A stretch of DNA of 46,917 nucleotides from Lentisphaeria bacterium (GCA_017456285.1 JAFTJQ010000013.1:1-46917), one strand, 5' to 3'; shown: positions 34,660 through 44,240, counted from the first letter of the stretch. The notes: generated by a model not told the origin, from the letters alone. Made by a program: numbers and translations.

Positions 34660-35424
34660 TTAATGGGTAGGACGAGCATACCAATCAGGATGAATTGAGT
34701 AGGTCGGATCCCAAATTTCACCCTCTTCGCAAATGATTCGATCCTTGCCCCACACAATCAGATAAGTAGCAATAATTTTTCTCTCTTTGATACCATCCAT
34801 TTTGAATTTAATACTCTGCCAACTCAAATTCGCATTAGATTGCCACTTCCCATGCTCAAGAAACATGGATTCTCTCTCGCTGGAGAGAACTTTCTCCATC
34901 ATCAACGCCTCGTCATAATTTTTGAAATTACACTTGGCGGCATCGGGATAGTGATAGACAAAAACCTTTCGCTTATTATTTTCATCCGTCGTTAAAACAT
35001 AGAGATAAAAATATGGTTGTTTAATCGCTTTTCGTGACTGATTACCGCTATTATTTTTGATACTTATATCGTACTCCAAATCAATTACCGAAACGGTTCG
35101 ATTTTTCTGTGAACCTGCATAACCGGTTCTGGACGCAGGTTTTTTTAAGCCGCGAATCTGCACGTCATATTGACTGCTGCCGTCATCAAATGCACTTCCG
35201 ATTTTGATATTGGTGTCATAATACTTGACCAAATCGGTTAAAGCGATTCTTTCAATACCGTTACCGACTTTCAAGACCACTTGTTTGCGGTCGATTGACA
35301 AAATGGAAATATCAGATATAATTTTCTCTTCATTTTTATTTACTTTGTAAATCAAAGTTCCGCCCATTAATTGAGTCGAAACCACGCCGATAAAAACAAT
35401 TAAAAACACAATAAATTTTGACAT
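34660..35424 (-). CDS. Secreted protein of unknown function
   Basis: A 254-residue protein with a signal peptide (KFIVFLIVFIGVVSTQLMGG, about 1-22). The first third looks like a small beta-domain with ISILSIDRKQVVLKVGNGIERIALTDLVKYY, of the sort found in SHD1-type and other periplasmic proteins of the PVC group; the rest is beta-rich with several aromatic residues (KQPYFYLYVLTT, YHYPDAAKC, IWDPTYSIHPDWYARP). No catalytic motif recognised. It follows the PilT-like gene by 30 bases in the same direction and probably shares its promoter; the AraC gene ends only 13 bases away in the opposite direction. The coding call is supported by AAGGA before the ATG, the signal peptide and length. Confidence 0.7.
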   Translation of the reverse strand: MSKFIVFLIVFIGVVSTQLMGGTLIYKVNKNEEKIISDISILSIDRKQVVLKVGNGIERIALTDLVKYYDTNIKIGSAFDDGSSQYDVQIRGLKKPASRTGYAGSQKNRTVSVIDLEYDISIKNNSGNQSRKAIKQPYFYLYVLTTDENNKRKVFVYHYPDAAKCNFKNYDEALMMEKVLSSERESMFLEHGKWQSNANLSWQSIKFKMDGIKERKIIATYLIVWGKDRIICEEGEIWDPTYSIHPDWYARPTH

Positions 35425-35454
35425 TTTTCAATCCTTATACAATTTTCTATTTAA

Positions 35455-36933
35455 TTATTCAGACGCCAACTTTCTTGCCTCAAGCATAGCAAAATGCTGT
35501 TTTGTTTGAGTGATAATCGACGGGTCAGTCATCAGCGAGAGAGCTGTTTCGTAAGTGATTGCTCCGAGTTTGAATTTATCCAGCAAACACTGGTCAAGCG
35601 TACACATACCCGACTTGCTGCCGATTTGCATAGTCTGCTTAAGCTGGTGAGTTTTGCCATCACCGATCAAGCTGCTGATTGATGAGGTATTGGTCATAAT
35701 CTCGTAAGCCAAAGTCAAATTTCCATCACTCCCCGGAATCAAGCGTTGACAGATAATTCCACGCAATGAACCTGCGACCATCGCACGAATTTGCGGTTGC
35801 TGTGTTGAGGGGAAAACATCCAAAATACGATTCAAAGTACTTCCTGCATCGCTGGTATGGAGAGTTCCGATTACCAAGTGTCCGGTCTCGGAAGCAGTAA
35901 TCGCATTTTCAATTGTCTCCAAATCGTGCATTTCACCGATAACAATTACGTCCGGGTCTTCACGCAAAGCGGCTTTCAAAGCGGAGTGATACGATTTGGT
36001 ATGAGTTCCGATTTGCCGTTGATTCACCTGACAGTTTTTAGATAATTGCAAAATTTCAATCGGGTCTTCAACCGTAATAATATGGTCTTCGCGTTTGGTA
36101 TTCAAAATATCAATCATCGCACCGAGAGTGGTGGTTTTGCCGCCGCCGATCGGACCTGTAACCAATACTAAACCATTATTGTAATCAAGCATACGCTCAA
36201 TGGTCGATACGCTGTTAGGGAGAAAACCGAGTTCAGCAAGCGAACAAATATGGTCTGGGACAATTCGGTATGAACCGGCAACTCCGTCTTTATGCTGCAT
36301 TAAAGCAACACGGAAACGATTTTTGCCGATTTCCAAAGCGAAGTTATAGTCCTGACGCTCTTCAAAAATATTTTTCTGCTCCTCATTCAAAATTGAGTAA
36401 TTCAATCTTTTTGCTTCTTCCGGAGTTAAAACCTTTTCACTGATTCGCTCAATTTGCAAATTTCTCCGCACAAAAGGTTTAGACATGGCAGATATATGCA
36501 AATCACTGGCACCGTAATTACGCAAAGTTGTTAATAAAAACTCCATGAATTTCTTTAATTCGGTATCGCTTTGATTCAAAATATTATCAAAAGGGGGAAT
36601 CTCCACACTGGTATTTACAATTTCCTCCGCCTCATTATTAATGTCAGGAGCAGTCACTTCTCCTGCAATTTCAAATGGAGTACCGACAAAAATTTCCGGA
36701 CTCATTCCACCATTAGCCTGCTCCGAGGCAAAATCCAAAATTGCCTGCATCTGATTCATCAAATCATCAACAACCTCCTCCTCCATCTGAGAGGCAAGCA
36801 AGTCAAGCATTCTCTGGGCGTAGTCTTCTAATGACGGATTATCCATAGACTGATACAAATCAACACAGTAATCCACTGTAGTTAATTCATTTGAGACCAA
36901 AGTAAAAATAAACCATTGAATTGCCAAATCCAT
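35455..36933 (-). CDS. PilT-like type IV pilus/secretion ATPase with N-terminal extension
   Basis: Hexameric AAA-like ATPase that drives pilus retraction in the PilT family; 492 residues against about 350 normally. Residues 1-125 form an acidic, helical extension with no known domain. The core follows: LHISAMSKPFVRRN (PilT PAS-like domain), Walker A GPIGGGKTT (260-268; Gly-Gly in place of the common Gly-Ser), Asp box ITVEDPIE, Walker B PDVIVIGEM and His box GHLVIGTLHT, then LRGIICQRLIPG. All catalytic motifs are present, so it is likely active. It may move the pseudopilin-type fibres encoded in this region, but no pilus inner-membrane gene is adjacent. It has its own near-consensus promoter. 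Confidence 0.93.
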   Translation of the reverse strand: MDLAIQWFIFTLVSNELTTVDYCVDLYQSMDNPSLEDYAQRMLDLLASQMEEEVVDDLMNQMQAILDFASEQANGGMSPEIFVGTPFEIAGEVTAPDINNEAEEIVNTSVEIPPFDNILNQSDTELKKFMEFLLTTLRNYGASDLHISAMSKPFVRRNLQIERISEKVLTPEEAKRLNYSILNEEQKNIFEERQDYNFALEIGKNRFRVALMQHKDGVAGSYRIVPDHICSLAELGFLPNSVSTIERMLDYNNGLVLVTGPIGGGKTTTLGAMIDILNTKREDHIITVEDPIEILQLSKNCQVNQRQIGTHTKSYHSALKAALREDPDVIVIGEMHDLETIENAITASETGHLVIGTLHTSDAGSTLNRILDVFPSTQQPQIRAMVAGSLRGIICQRLIPGSDGNLTLAYEIMTNTSSISSLIGDGKTHQLKQTMQIGSKSGMCTLDQCLLDKFKLGAITYETALSLMTDPSIITQTKQHFAMLEARKLASE

Positions 36934-36989
36934 AAAGTACCTGCTTTCGTTATTGATTTTTCAATATATTAATTACAATTCACGTTGTT

Positions 36990-37018
36990 AGTATAGCATA
37001 ACTTTATTCAAAAAGCAA
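36990..37018 (-). promoter_or_regulatory. Promoter of the pilT-like gene
   Basis: Minus-strand TTGCTT (37013-37018) and TATACT (36990-36995) with exactly 17 bases between, about 50 bases before the start at 36933. Confidence 0.65.
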
Positions 37019-37086
37019 ATAATAAAACAATATTTTTCGAAAATTTTCACGAATATACGATAAAATTGAGAATTGTATTTGAATGC

Positions 37087-37108
37087 ATGGACGCTTCCAT
37101 GCGTCCAT
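37087..37108. repeat. GC-richer inverted repeat between pilT-like and GH106 genes
   Basis: A perfect eight-base palindromic stem ATGGACGC (37087-37094) and GCGTCCAT (37101-37108) with a six-base loop. It lies in a stretch (about 37083-37150) that is clearly richer in G and C than the flanking DNA. There is no T run, so it is not a standard terminator for the GH106 gene that ends at 37160. Such sequence is often a dispersed intergenic repeat; only one copy was noticed in this window. Confidence 0.5.
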
Positions 37109-37159
37109 ACACCCAGCGTGTCGCCGAAGCAAAAATTCCCCGACGTCAGGCAAGTTTTA

Positions 37160-40100
37160 CTAAAGTTCAAAAAATTTCACCGCTTCTATTAACCCTAACG
37201 GCACTAAATTACGCTTTTGAGTTTCCTGTTTTCTAAATGCGGCACAATCAGTCCAAACCAATTTTTTTATTTTCAAATAAAATGGTCCGAATCCATTTCT
37301 CCTATGACCGTAGAGAATAATTTTAATACTATTAGTAGTTGCATTTTTTAGGTATGGAGTTATGTCGATTGCCCCTTTATAAAAGGTTAAATCAAGCTCT
37401 TTCCCGTCATTTATAACTGCTCCCAAAGCCGCACCATTCCATTTCGGAAGCTGCATATATAATTTTTTACCGCACTTCAATGGGGCAATTTCAGTTTGAT
37501 AAATCACATTGCCTGAATAATACGGTAGCAACTGCTCGGTAATACTGCCCCCGACCAATTTCTCCGCCATAGGCACGATAACATCGGATTTAACTCCGAA
37601 CTTGCCAAGCACATACAAACTCTCCAATCCAGCAAACGAGGAATCATACTCGCCTTTTACGGTAAAAATATTTTTACCGTATTTTAAGTTCTCCTTTGGC
37701 AATTTAATACAGGAAATTGCAGGATCTACCCACCAACAACAGCTATCATTACTTATTCTAACTTCGTTCAAAAAAATTTTAAATCTCTCCGGACTTTCAA
37801 TTCCCAACAGCAACTCCTCTGATTGCGGCAATAGACAACTAAAACTATATTCCAATTCAAAATCTATTCTCTTATCTGCTTTATCGTGCTTCTGTTTTTT
37901 GAAATAAGGCTGTAGCATGGAATCTTTACGCTTTTGAATGCCGATTTTATCTCGGAGCAGATCATCGACATCCAATATGTACATACAGTCATCAACAACC
38001 TTATCCTCCACCGTCAATTTAGCGTGATCCAAAACCAATACATTAAAGTCATCCAACCGATAATCCCAAGAATCAACAATTGAATATTTAACTGAACTAT
38101 CATCAATTTTATTATTTTCACATTCTGCAATCGGCAACTTATTTTCGGTTACTACAAAAGTTTTGGACTCCAATGCTTCAAAAGCGGATTCAATAATATA
38201 CTTATTCTCCTTACGTTCAAAAGGAATTTTTTTGATAGTGCCATCACCTGCATTAAACTCATAGACCTCACCATTAATTGTACAATCAAGTTCAATTTTG
38301 ACATAAGGGCATGATTCATTACGATCTGAAACACGTTTTTCGGCAAATATATTTTTGCTGAATCTGCATCCGAAGTTATTAATTGAAAGAATCATGCAAT
38401 TTTCACCGATATTCAAACGATAAATCAACTTTTCAATCTCTTCATTATCACCGTTTTTCAGCGACACTCTACGGCAAACTTTTGAAAGTTCATCACGATA
38501 ATTTTCGTTGTCGACCGGCTCAAAATTTGCATAAATTTGTTTCGGCAATTCAGACTTTTCACCGTCTGCAAATTCAGGAATAGTTCCGAAATAAAAAACC
38601 TTTCCGCCATTTGATACGAATTTTGCTAAAAGTTTTAAAACCGAACTTCTGATAGTTGCCATTTCAGGAATTAAAACCACTTTGTAATCGGCTTCACCAA
38701 CTGATAACTTATTATTATTTACCTGACCATAACGGCTAATAATATCTTCATCACCATAGTCATAGTCCAAATGCGACTCCAATAATTCATTGGAAATTCG
38801 CATAAAATCCGCCTCTTTGTCGTGCAATTTGGCAAAGCAATCAGTTAAAAACGCTTCATTACGCCCGACACAACTCCAAAAACTCTCAATCGGGTGGATA
38901 AATAATATATCTCTGACATCCTGAGTTTTTTCAGTTAATAGATAGAGCCTGGCAAAGTAATCAGTTATGATTCGATATTTTTTATACCACGGTGATTGAA
39001 ATGAGATACTTGCAGGATAATCCCTTTTCCCCTCGCCTTTCATAGTATACCAAGCAAGGTGCGGCACAAAAAAGTTAATTCCGAGCATATACTGCCAATC
39101 AATAATTGCTTTGTGACTTATTAGTGAAAAATCCCAGCCTGTGCAGGCAAAAACTTCACTCAACCGCACCTTGCGTCCTAATTGATTAGCCACCGAAACA
39201 CACTGCTTAACCGTCATAAATACATTCCAATGCTCCGTAAGCACATCAACACCCGGTATCTGCATGTATTCATAAAATCGCATTGCCGAACCATTGAAGC
39301 AATATTGCAATGCCAAAGTATCTTCATTAAAAATATGCCCCATCAGAGGCAAATTATTAAGTTCACACCATTCGCCCATCTGCTTCGATGTCGCATTAAC
39401 AAAAAGTTCGGTAACAAAATTATAAAAATCATAACGACTTTTTTTGACTTGATAGTTACAGGAATAAAAAAGTTCCGGCAGAAAATCAATAATATCATAA
39501 CAATATTTCTCATAAAAAAGTTTCGGCAAATTTTCAGTATACGGCACACCGCAACCGATCTCTGTAACACTATAACCCATTTCATCGGTAAAAATACCTT
39601 TTACACGCTTTCCGAATTCTTCGCCGATATTTGATTTATACGCCTCATGGGTAACTTGAATAAACTTGGCAACTGCTTCTTTATTCATCGTATCAAGATA
39701 GGTTTCGCCATTAAACCAATCTCTTTTTATCATATAATCCCAATAACCGACAAGCAACTCCTCATCTGCGTCCAAATTAGCATTTTTCTTATCTGCAATT
39801 CGGCGGTAACTTATTATATCTTTTTTACCTTCAGTAAATTTCACGGCAAAAAAGCCTAAAATTTTTTCACTTGCAAGCGTAGTCGGAATCTTTTCAATAT
39901 TTTCAAGAAACATCGCTTTCATTTTGAATTTATCATTACGGCTGACAATTCCTCCTGCAGTTCCGGATGGCCAGCGGTCTTCATCATAAATCCAAACTTC
40001 CAAATTATTTTTTTCTGCCTCTTTGACACAGAATTTAACATAATCAAAAAACTCTTTTTGCAAATAGGGTTCATTTAAGCCGACTCGTGAATGTATAAAA

Positions 40101-40243
40101 AATCCCTTAAACCCCATCTCGCGGAAAACTCCGATTTGACGAGCTAATTCTGCAAAATCAAGTTCACCACTCCACCCCCAAAAAGGAACTATTCCAATTG
40201 CGGCATCAGCTTGAGAAAATTTTTCTAAAAATTTTTCATTCAT
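37160..40243 (-). CDS. GH106-family (alpha-L-rhamnosidase-type) glycoside hydrolase
   Basis: Large cytoplasmic glycosidase of about 1027 residues with no signal peptide. The N-terminal barrel matches GH106: PFWGWSGELDFAELARQI, MGFKGFFIHSRVGLNEPYL, EFFDYVKFCVKEAEKNNLEVWIYDEDRWPSGTAGG. The C-terminal third (about 790-1027) has the beta-sandwich repeats seen in GH106 and GH2-like proteins (SFSCLLPQSEELLLGIESPERFKIFLN, KCGKKLYMQLPKWNGAALGAVIND). GH106 enzymes release alpha-L-rhamnose from pectin-like glycans, consistent with the rhaA gene at the left edge. ATG 40243 with GGGAGA nine bases upstream is preferred to the TTG at 40282. The divergent GntR-type gene probably controls it. Family confidence is good; exact linkage unknown. 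Confidence 0.85.
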   Translation of the reverse strand: MNEKFLEKFSQADAAIGIVPFWGWSGELDFAELARQIGVFREMGFKGFFIHSRVGLNEPYLQKEFFDYVKFCVKEAEKNNLEVWIYDEDRWPSGTAGGIVSRNDKFKMKAMFLENIEKIPTTLASEKILGFFAVKFTEGKKDIISYRRIADKKNANLDADEELLVGYWDYMIKRDWFNGETYLDTMNKEAVAKFIQVTHEAYKSNIGEEFGKRVKGIFTDEMGYSVTEIGCGVPYTENLPKLFYEKYCYDIIDFLPELFYSCNYQVKKSRYDFYNFVTELFVNATSKQMGEWCELNNLPLMGHIFNEDTLALQYCFNGSAMRFYEYMQIPGVDVLTEHWNVFMTVKQCVSVANQLGRKVRLSEVFACTGWDFSLISHKAIIDWQYMLGINFFVPHLAWYTMKGEGKRDYPASISFQSPWYKKYRIITDYFARLYLLTEKTQDVRDILFIHPIESFWSCVGRNEAFLTDCFAKLHDKEADFMRISNELLESHLDYDYGDEDIISRYGQVNNNKLSVGEADYKVVLIPEMATIRSSVLKLLAKFVSNGGKVFYFGTIPEFADGEKSELPKQIYANFEPVDNENYRDELSKVCRRVSLKNGDNEEIEKLIYRLNIGENCMILSINNFGCRFSKNIFAEKRVSDRNESCPYVKIELDCTINGEVYEFNAGDGTIKKIPFERKENKYIIESAFEALESKTFVVTENKLPIAECENNKIDDSSVKYSIVDSWDYRLDDFNVLVLDHAKLTVEDKVVDDCMYILDVDDLLRDKIGIQKRKDSMLQPYFKKQKHDKADKRIDFELEYSFSCLLPQSEELLLGIESPERFKIFLNEVRISNDSCCWWVDPAISCIKLPKENLKYGKNIFTVKGEYDSSFAGLESLYVLGKFGVKSDVIVPMAEKLVGGSITEQLLPYYSGNVIYQTEIAPLKCGKKLYMQLPKWNGAALGAVINDGKELDLTFYKGAIDITPYLKNATTNSIKIILYGHRRNGFGPFYLKIKKLVWTDCAAFRKQETQKRNLVPLGLIEAVKFFEL

Positions 40244-40289
40244 AATATAGAATCTCCCATTCTCTGCATATATATTATTCAAACAAAAT

Positions 40290-40329
40290 AAAATATCATT
40301 TTTTCACAAGAAAAACAATATTTGTACAA
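40290..40329 (-). promoter_or_regulatory. GH106 promoter with TTGTACAA operator
   Basis: Minus-strand TTGTTT (40313-40318) and TATTTT (40290-40295) are 17 bases apart. The palindrome TTGTACAA (40322-40329), within ATTTGTACAAAAT, lies just upstream of the -35. It resembles half of the AraR operator consensus of Bacillus (ATTTGTACGTACAAAT). Confidence 0.55.
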
Positions 40330-40388
40330 AATAAAACCGCTATTTTGAAGTTGAAAACTTTTTTATGTGTGTTATTTTATTTTTTATA

Positions 40389-40428
40389 TTGTACAACTAT
40401 TGTCTTTTCTGTACAACATCGATATAAT
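40389..40428 (+). promoter_or_regulatory. Promoter and two operators of the GntR-type regulator gene
   Basis: TTGTCT (40400-40405) and TATAAT (40423-40428) with 17 bases between form a near-consensus promoter. TTGTACAAC (40389-40397) lies just upstream of the -35 and CTGTACAAC (40409-40417) lies inside the spacer, 20 bp apart. A bound regulator there would block polymerase, so autorepression is likely. Confidence 0.65.
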
Positions 40429-40461
40429 ACTATTAGAACAAAAAACAGGAGCATGCAAATA

Positions 40462-41535
40462 ATGCCTAAACAAATTGAAAAAGAAATCGAATGCCTTTAT
40501 AAAAAATTATACGACGAAATCATCCTTATGAAATTCGGCAAACAACTTCCGTCGTATAGAGAGTTATTGCAAAAATACGATTGCTCCAGACAGGTTTTGA
40601 ATAAAACTCTGCAAAAACTGCGAGATGAAAAAGTAATTAAAGTTCAAGAACGAGTGGGGATGTTTTCAAATTTGAAAACTACTAAAACTCATAAAAAAAT
40701 TATTTTTGCACACATTGACTGGGCTTGTGAGCATATAAAATATTTCGGAGATAAACTATCCGAATATTATTCAAATAGACCGAATTATACTTTTATTGAG
40801 ATGCGATATGCTCCGGGGCCGATCAAAACATTTATTGAAAAACTCAAAGACAGCAATGCTGATTTAATTTTATTTGATATGGAAGATTTCAGTTTTGATG
40901 TTTTTGAATGTATGGGAGAATTAACTCAAAAAACTATCTTTTTTTCAAGTTCTATCAATATAAAAAATATTAATGCGATTGATTCACTTCCGTACATGAC
41001 TGGCATGTTAGCGGCACAACACTTCATAAACTTGAATCATACTCAAATTGCCTTAGTTCTGTCAGAACCGAGGCTTTTCTCGCACCGAGAACGCATTTAC
41101 GGTTTTTTAGATTATCTGAAACTTTACAATATCAAACCCGTCATTATTGACTGCAAAATCAAATCAGGTTTCTCTTCTGCTGGCATGACTCTGGATTTTA
41201 TGAATAAATATCTTGCTGAAAATTCGGTTAATTTTACTGCCTGCTTTGCTTTGGGCGACACCTCGGCACTGATGATTGCCGAAGCCCTGAAAAATTACAA
41301 CATCAAAATTCCGCAGGATGTAAGTCTGCTCGGCTGGGGCGGAGAATACATCGGTAACGATGAGAAATTTAATTTGTCAACTATATCATTTGATTTTGAA
41401 AAAACCATTGATGTAACTATCAAAAGTATTGAACAATTTTTTGCAAGTGGTAAATGCGGAATCAAAAGGATTCCCCCGATTTTAATTGATAAAAAATCAA
41501 CAACTTCCAACAATAGAAAGACAAAATTAAAATGA
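40462..41535 (+). CDS. GntR-type HTH regulator with LacI-type effector domain
   Basis: Repressor of about 357 residues, built like AraR: an N-terminal winged helix (about 1-70; LPSYRELLQKYDCSRQVLNKTLQKLRDEKVIKV is the GntR helix-turn-helix and wing) and a periplasmic-binding-protein-like domain (about 75-345; LPYMTGMLAAQHFINLNHTQIALVLSE, IYGFLDYLKLYNI, CFALGDTSALMIAEALKNYNIKIPQDVSLLGWGG). ATG 40462 is chosen because AGGAG lies ten bases upstream; the in-frame stretch back to 40345 is promoter and operator DNA. It overlaps the GH71/99-like gene by ATGA, so the two are cotranscribed, and it is divergent from GH106. The inducer is presumably a sugar released by these enzymes. Confidence 0.9.
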   Translation: MPKQIEKEIECLYKKLYDEIILMKFGKQLPSYRELLQKYDCSRQVLNKTLQKLRDEKVIKVQERVGMFSNLKTTKTHKKIIFAHIDWACEHIKYFGDKLSEYYSNRPNYTFIEMRYAPGPIKTFIEKLKDSNADLILFDMEDFSFDVFECMGELTQKTIFFSSSINIKNINAIDSLPYMTGMLAAQHFINLNHTQIALVLSEPRLFSHRERIYGFLDYLKLYNIKPVIIDCKIKSGFSSAGMTLDFMNKYLAENSVNFTACFALGDTSALMIAEALKNYNIKIPQDVSLLGWGGEYIGNDEKFNLSTISFDFEKTIDVTIKSIEQFFASGKCGIKRIPPILIDKKSTTSNNRKTKLK

Positions 41536-44240
41536 AAAAAACATACCTTTTCACCATTACTCTAATTGCCTTGATGCTAATGCAAGTAAATCAATTATTT
41601 GCCGCAGAAACTGCAAATTCACCGACAATGATTTGGGCACATATTACCCCATGGTTTCAAGCAACAGACAACTCACTATTTACCGATTGGTACTATAATT
41701 ATCCGCTTCATCGGGCAAAAAACACTCCTGATTCAAGAGATATTACCATGCGTGAGGATATTTTGAATGCACTTGACAAGGGCATTGACGGCTTTTTCAT
41801 TGACATCGGTGCAGAAGTGCGGGCAAAAAGAGAATTCAGTTGGGCTTGGACAATGCCGGCTTATTTGAAAGCGGCAGAGGGTACTCCATTTCAAGTCGGA
41901 ATCTGCCTTGACGGACCTTTCACCCCTGAATATCTGGGCGAATATGTCCCGAAAATGTTAAAACAATTCGGCGACCACCCGAACTATCCTAAATATAACG
42001 GCAAATATGTCGTCTGCACCTATCAATTTAGAAGATTAAGTGCTGCCGATTGGGCAAAGGCTCGTGAATTGATCAAGGCAAAAGGTTACAATATTTTCCT
42101 GATGGCAAATCTCGCCCCACGCCCCGGACAGAAAGCCGATACCAAGTTATATGATGCGTACAAAGATGTAGTTGATTCAATTTACTTTTTTGATTCTCCT
42201 GCCCATGCAGATCAGCACCCGAATGAGACAAATAAAATTTTAAATGACTGGTGCAAAAAAAATAATAAACTCTATGTCGCAACTATTCATCCGGGATACT
42301 ATGGAGCATGGAAGTTCAGTAATGACTTCTATAATCCATTCCGCGGATTTGACGCATTCTATGCCACAATCAAAGCAGCCAAAAAGCAAAACGCCAAGTG
42401 GATACATGTAACCACATGGAATGACTTAATGGAAACCGCACTTTTGGAGAGAGCATATACTTTCGGTATTACTGAAACACTTAAATATTATAATAGTTAT
42501 TTAAAAGGTAAAGAAATTGTAAAAAATACCCCTGAAGTTCTGCTTGCATACCATAGAGAAGAACTCCCAGGCACAATATTGCGGATTGAAGCATGCAATC
42601 TCCCATCAAAATGCAAGGAAGTTACAATTTCCGGTTCTTTAATTAACTTTAACGGCAAAAAAGTTGCAGCATTAGCACCAAAAAAAGTTACAGGCAATAA
42701 ACTCGGATTTGTCGAATGGCTTTTTGCAAGTGAAAAGTTTGCTTATTCTCCATATTTAATTCCTGAAATTACCGTCAAATCAGAAAATTATAGTCGCAAA
42801 GTTCAATTCCCTGCGATTAGATTTGTCTCTTCATACTTAGAAAATGCAACTACGATTAATTTACCGGTCAATGGCATGCTTGAAAATTTTGACAATAGTT
42901 TGTCTATCAAGCAGAATGATAATATTTTAACTGCGGAAATTTCTTTTAAGCACGACACCAAATTTGACCGTATTGTTTTATTCAAAAATGATTCTCCAAT
43001 TGCAGTATTCAATCCTGATTACAAGTCTGATGAGGTAATTTTAACCACTCAAATGTGGAAACCGCACTTGGATGCCGTTATCACCGTTGAGAATGGCAAA
43101 GTTCTACGTTCTGTCAAAAAAAGTGAATCCAATAATCAGCGTCCGCACTACAGTTGGACTCCCGATAAAATCATGACCAGATGGCGTGGCGAACATGGTA
43201 TAACTTTTATCGGCAAAAAAGATATGGTAATCATAGTTGCGTATGAGAAGGGTCAAACTTTCCAATTTTCTGCACTTGATTTAATTCAAAAGCGTTCAAT
43301 TCATGACGGCATTGCAAGTTGGAATGCCAAACAGGAGATGACCATGCTGAATGATGAGCCGATCAATATTGCCGAGGGTAAATTATCACTTAATGTCTTT
43401 AATCGTGATGTCCGCGAGAGCGATTCCTATTTTGTTCGTTACGAAACAACTGACGGCAAAGTTCATTTAACTCCGGCGATATATCCATTTGCTAATGGTA
43501 ATCCGACTGTAAAGACAAAAATTCTCCGCACTGCGGTAAATATGGAAACAACTGCGGGGCATGGCGGAATAGCCTTTATCGGTGTAAATGAATTTTTAAC
43601 TCCAAAATCCCAAATCCCTGTGCAGAAAGATTCAGTAGTTACTGCCGAGGTATCTAAACTTATTGAACGGGCAAGTTTATGGAAATTTGAAGATAATGGA
43701 GCAGATTCTCTTGGAGAATACTCAATTGGCGGACTAAAATCTGATATGTTCATTGCAGACAACTCTGAATACGGCAAGTCTTTGAAATTTACCGGCAAGG
43801 GAAAAATCATGCTTCCTCGCCGCCACTGGAATTTAAGCGGCTTCGGCACAATAAGTTTCGACATCAAGCCAAACTCTGTCGGCGGAGCAAAACGGCAAAC
43901 TCTTATCCACAAAGATGGCAGATATGACGGTTTTTCTATGAATCTCATGCCCGACGGCACGATTGAAGTTATCCGCAGTCACGGAGTTGGTGAGAGCACA
44001 CAAAACACTGGAGAAAATTTCATTTCAACTGAAAAAATCAAAGTCAATGAATGGAATAATATCAAAATTGTTGCTGATGCTGAGTACATGCAGATTTTTA
44101 TTAACGGCAAAGCAAGTCAGAAATTTAAGCTTCTCCCATTAAGAACTTACGGAAGCGGTTTAGTTCACTTGGGTGGAGGTTATTGGAAAGCAGATAACTA
44201 TACAGGTTTAATCGACAACCTTTGCATAAAAGGTTTTTAA
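41532..44240 (+). CDS. Secreted GH71/GH99-like glycosidase with C-terminal LamG domain
   Basis: Secreted protein of 902 residues with signal peptide about 1-25 (MKKTYLFTITLIALMLMQ...FAAE). Residues about 30-350 read as a GH71/GH99-like barrel: IWAHITPWFQ, YYNYPLHRAK, ILNALDKGIDGFFIDIG, YNGKYVVCTYQF, GYNIFLMANL and WIHVTTWNDLMET. Known members cleave alpha-1,3-glucan or alpha-mannans, but Lentisphaerota-type relatives are largely uncharacterised. Beta-rich domains follow, and about 715-902 is a LamG-type lectin domain (GTISFDIKPN, SMNLMPDGTIEVIRSHG, MQIFINGKASQKF, GLIDNLCIKGF). Translation is coupled to the regulator gene through an ATGA overlap. The barrel family is moderately sure, the linkage cleaved is not. 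Confidence 0.78.
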   Translation: MKKTYLFTITLIALMLMQVNQLFAAETANSPTMIWAHITPWFQATDNSLFTDWYYNYPLHRAKNTPDSRDITMREDILNALDKGIDGFFIDIGAEVRAKREFSWAWTMPAYLKAAEGTPFQVGICLDGPFTPEYLGEYVPKMLKQFGDHPNYPKYNGKYVVCTYQFRRLSAADWAKARELIKAKGYNIFLMANLAPRPGQKADTKLYDAYKDVVDSIYFFDSPAHADQHPNETNKILNDWCKKNNKLYVATIHPGYYGAWKFSNDFYNPFRGFDAFYATIKAAKKQNAKWIHVTTWNDLMETALLERAYTFGITETLKYYNSYLKGKEIVKNTPEVLLAYHREELPGTILRIEACNLPSKCKEVTISGSLINFNGKKVAALAPKKVTGNKLGFVEWLFASEKFAYSPYLIPEITVKSENYSRKVQFPAIRFVSSYLENATTINLPVNGMLENFDNSLSIKQNDNILTAEISFKHDTKFDRIVLFKNDSPIAVFNPDYKSDEVILTTQMWKPHLDAVITVENGKVLRSVKKSESNNQRPHYSWTPDKIMTRWRGEHGITFIGKKDMVIIVAYEKGQTFQFSALDLIQKRSIHDGIASWNAKQEMTMLNDEPINIAEGKLSLNVFNRDVRESDSYFVRYETTDGKVHLTPAIYPFANGNPTVKTKILRTAVNMETTAGHGGIAFIGVNEFLTPKSQIPVQKDSVVTAEVSKLIERASLWKFEDNGADSLGEYSIGGLKSDMFIADNSEYGKSLKFTGKGKIMLPRRHWNLSGFGTISFDIKPNSVGGAKRQTLIHKDGRYDGFSMNLMPDGTIEVIRSHGVGESTQNTGENFISTEKIKVNEWNNIKIVADAEYMQIFINGKASQKFKLLPLRTYGSGLVHLGGGYWKADNYTGLIDNLCIKGF

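Noticed and set aside
39182-39634. Plus-strand 150-codon frame inside the GH106 gene
   Set aside because: Shadow of a conserved GH106 region on the minus strand; no ribosome site or domain.
40345-40461. N-terminal extension of the GntR-type regulator, which reads like a hydrophobic leader (FLCVLFYFLY)
   Set aside because: It is the promoter and operator DNA. TTGTCT-17-TATAAT lies inside it and AGGAG points to the ATG at 40462.
43463-43960. Minus-strand 165-codon frame inside the GH71/99-like gene
   Set aside because: It lies opposite the LamG coding region, shows no motif and has no upstream ribosome site.
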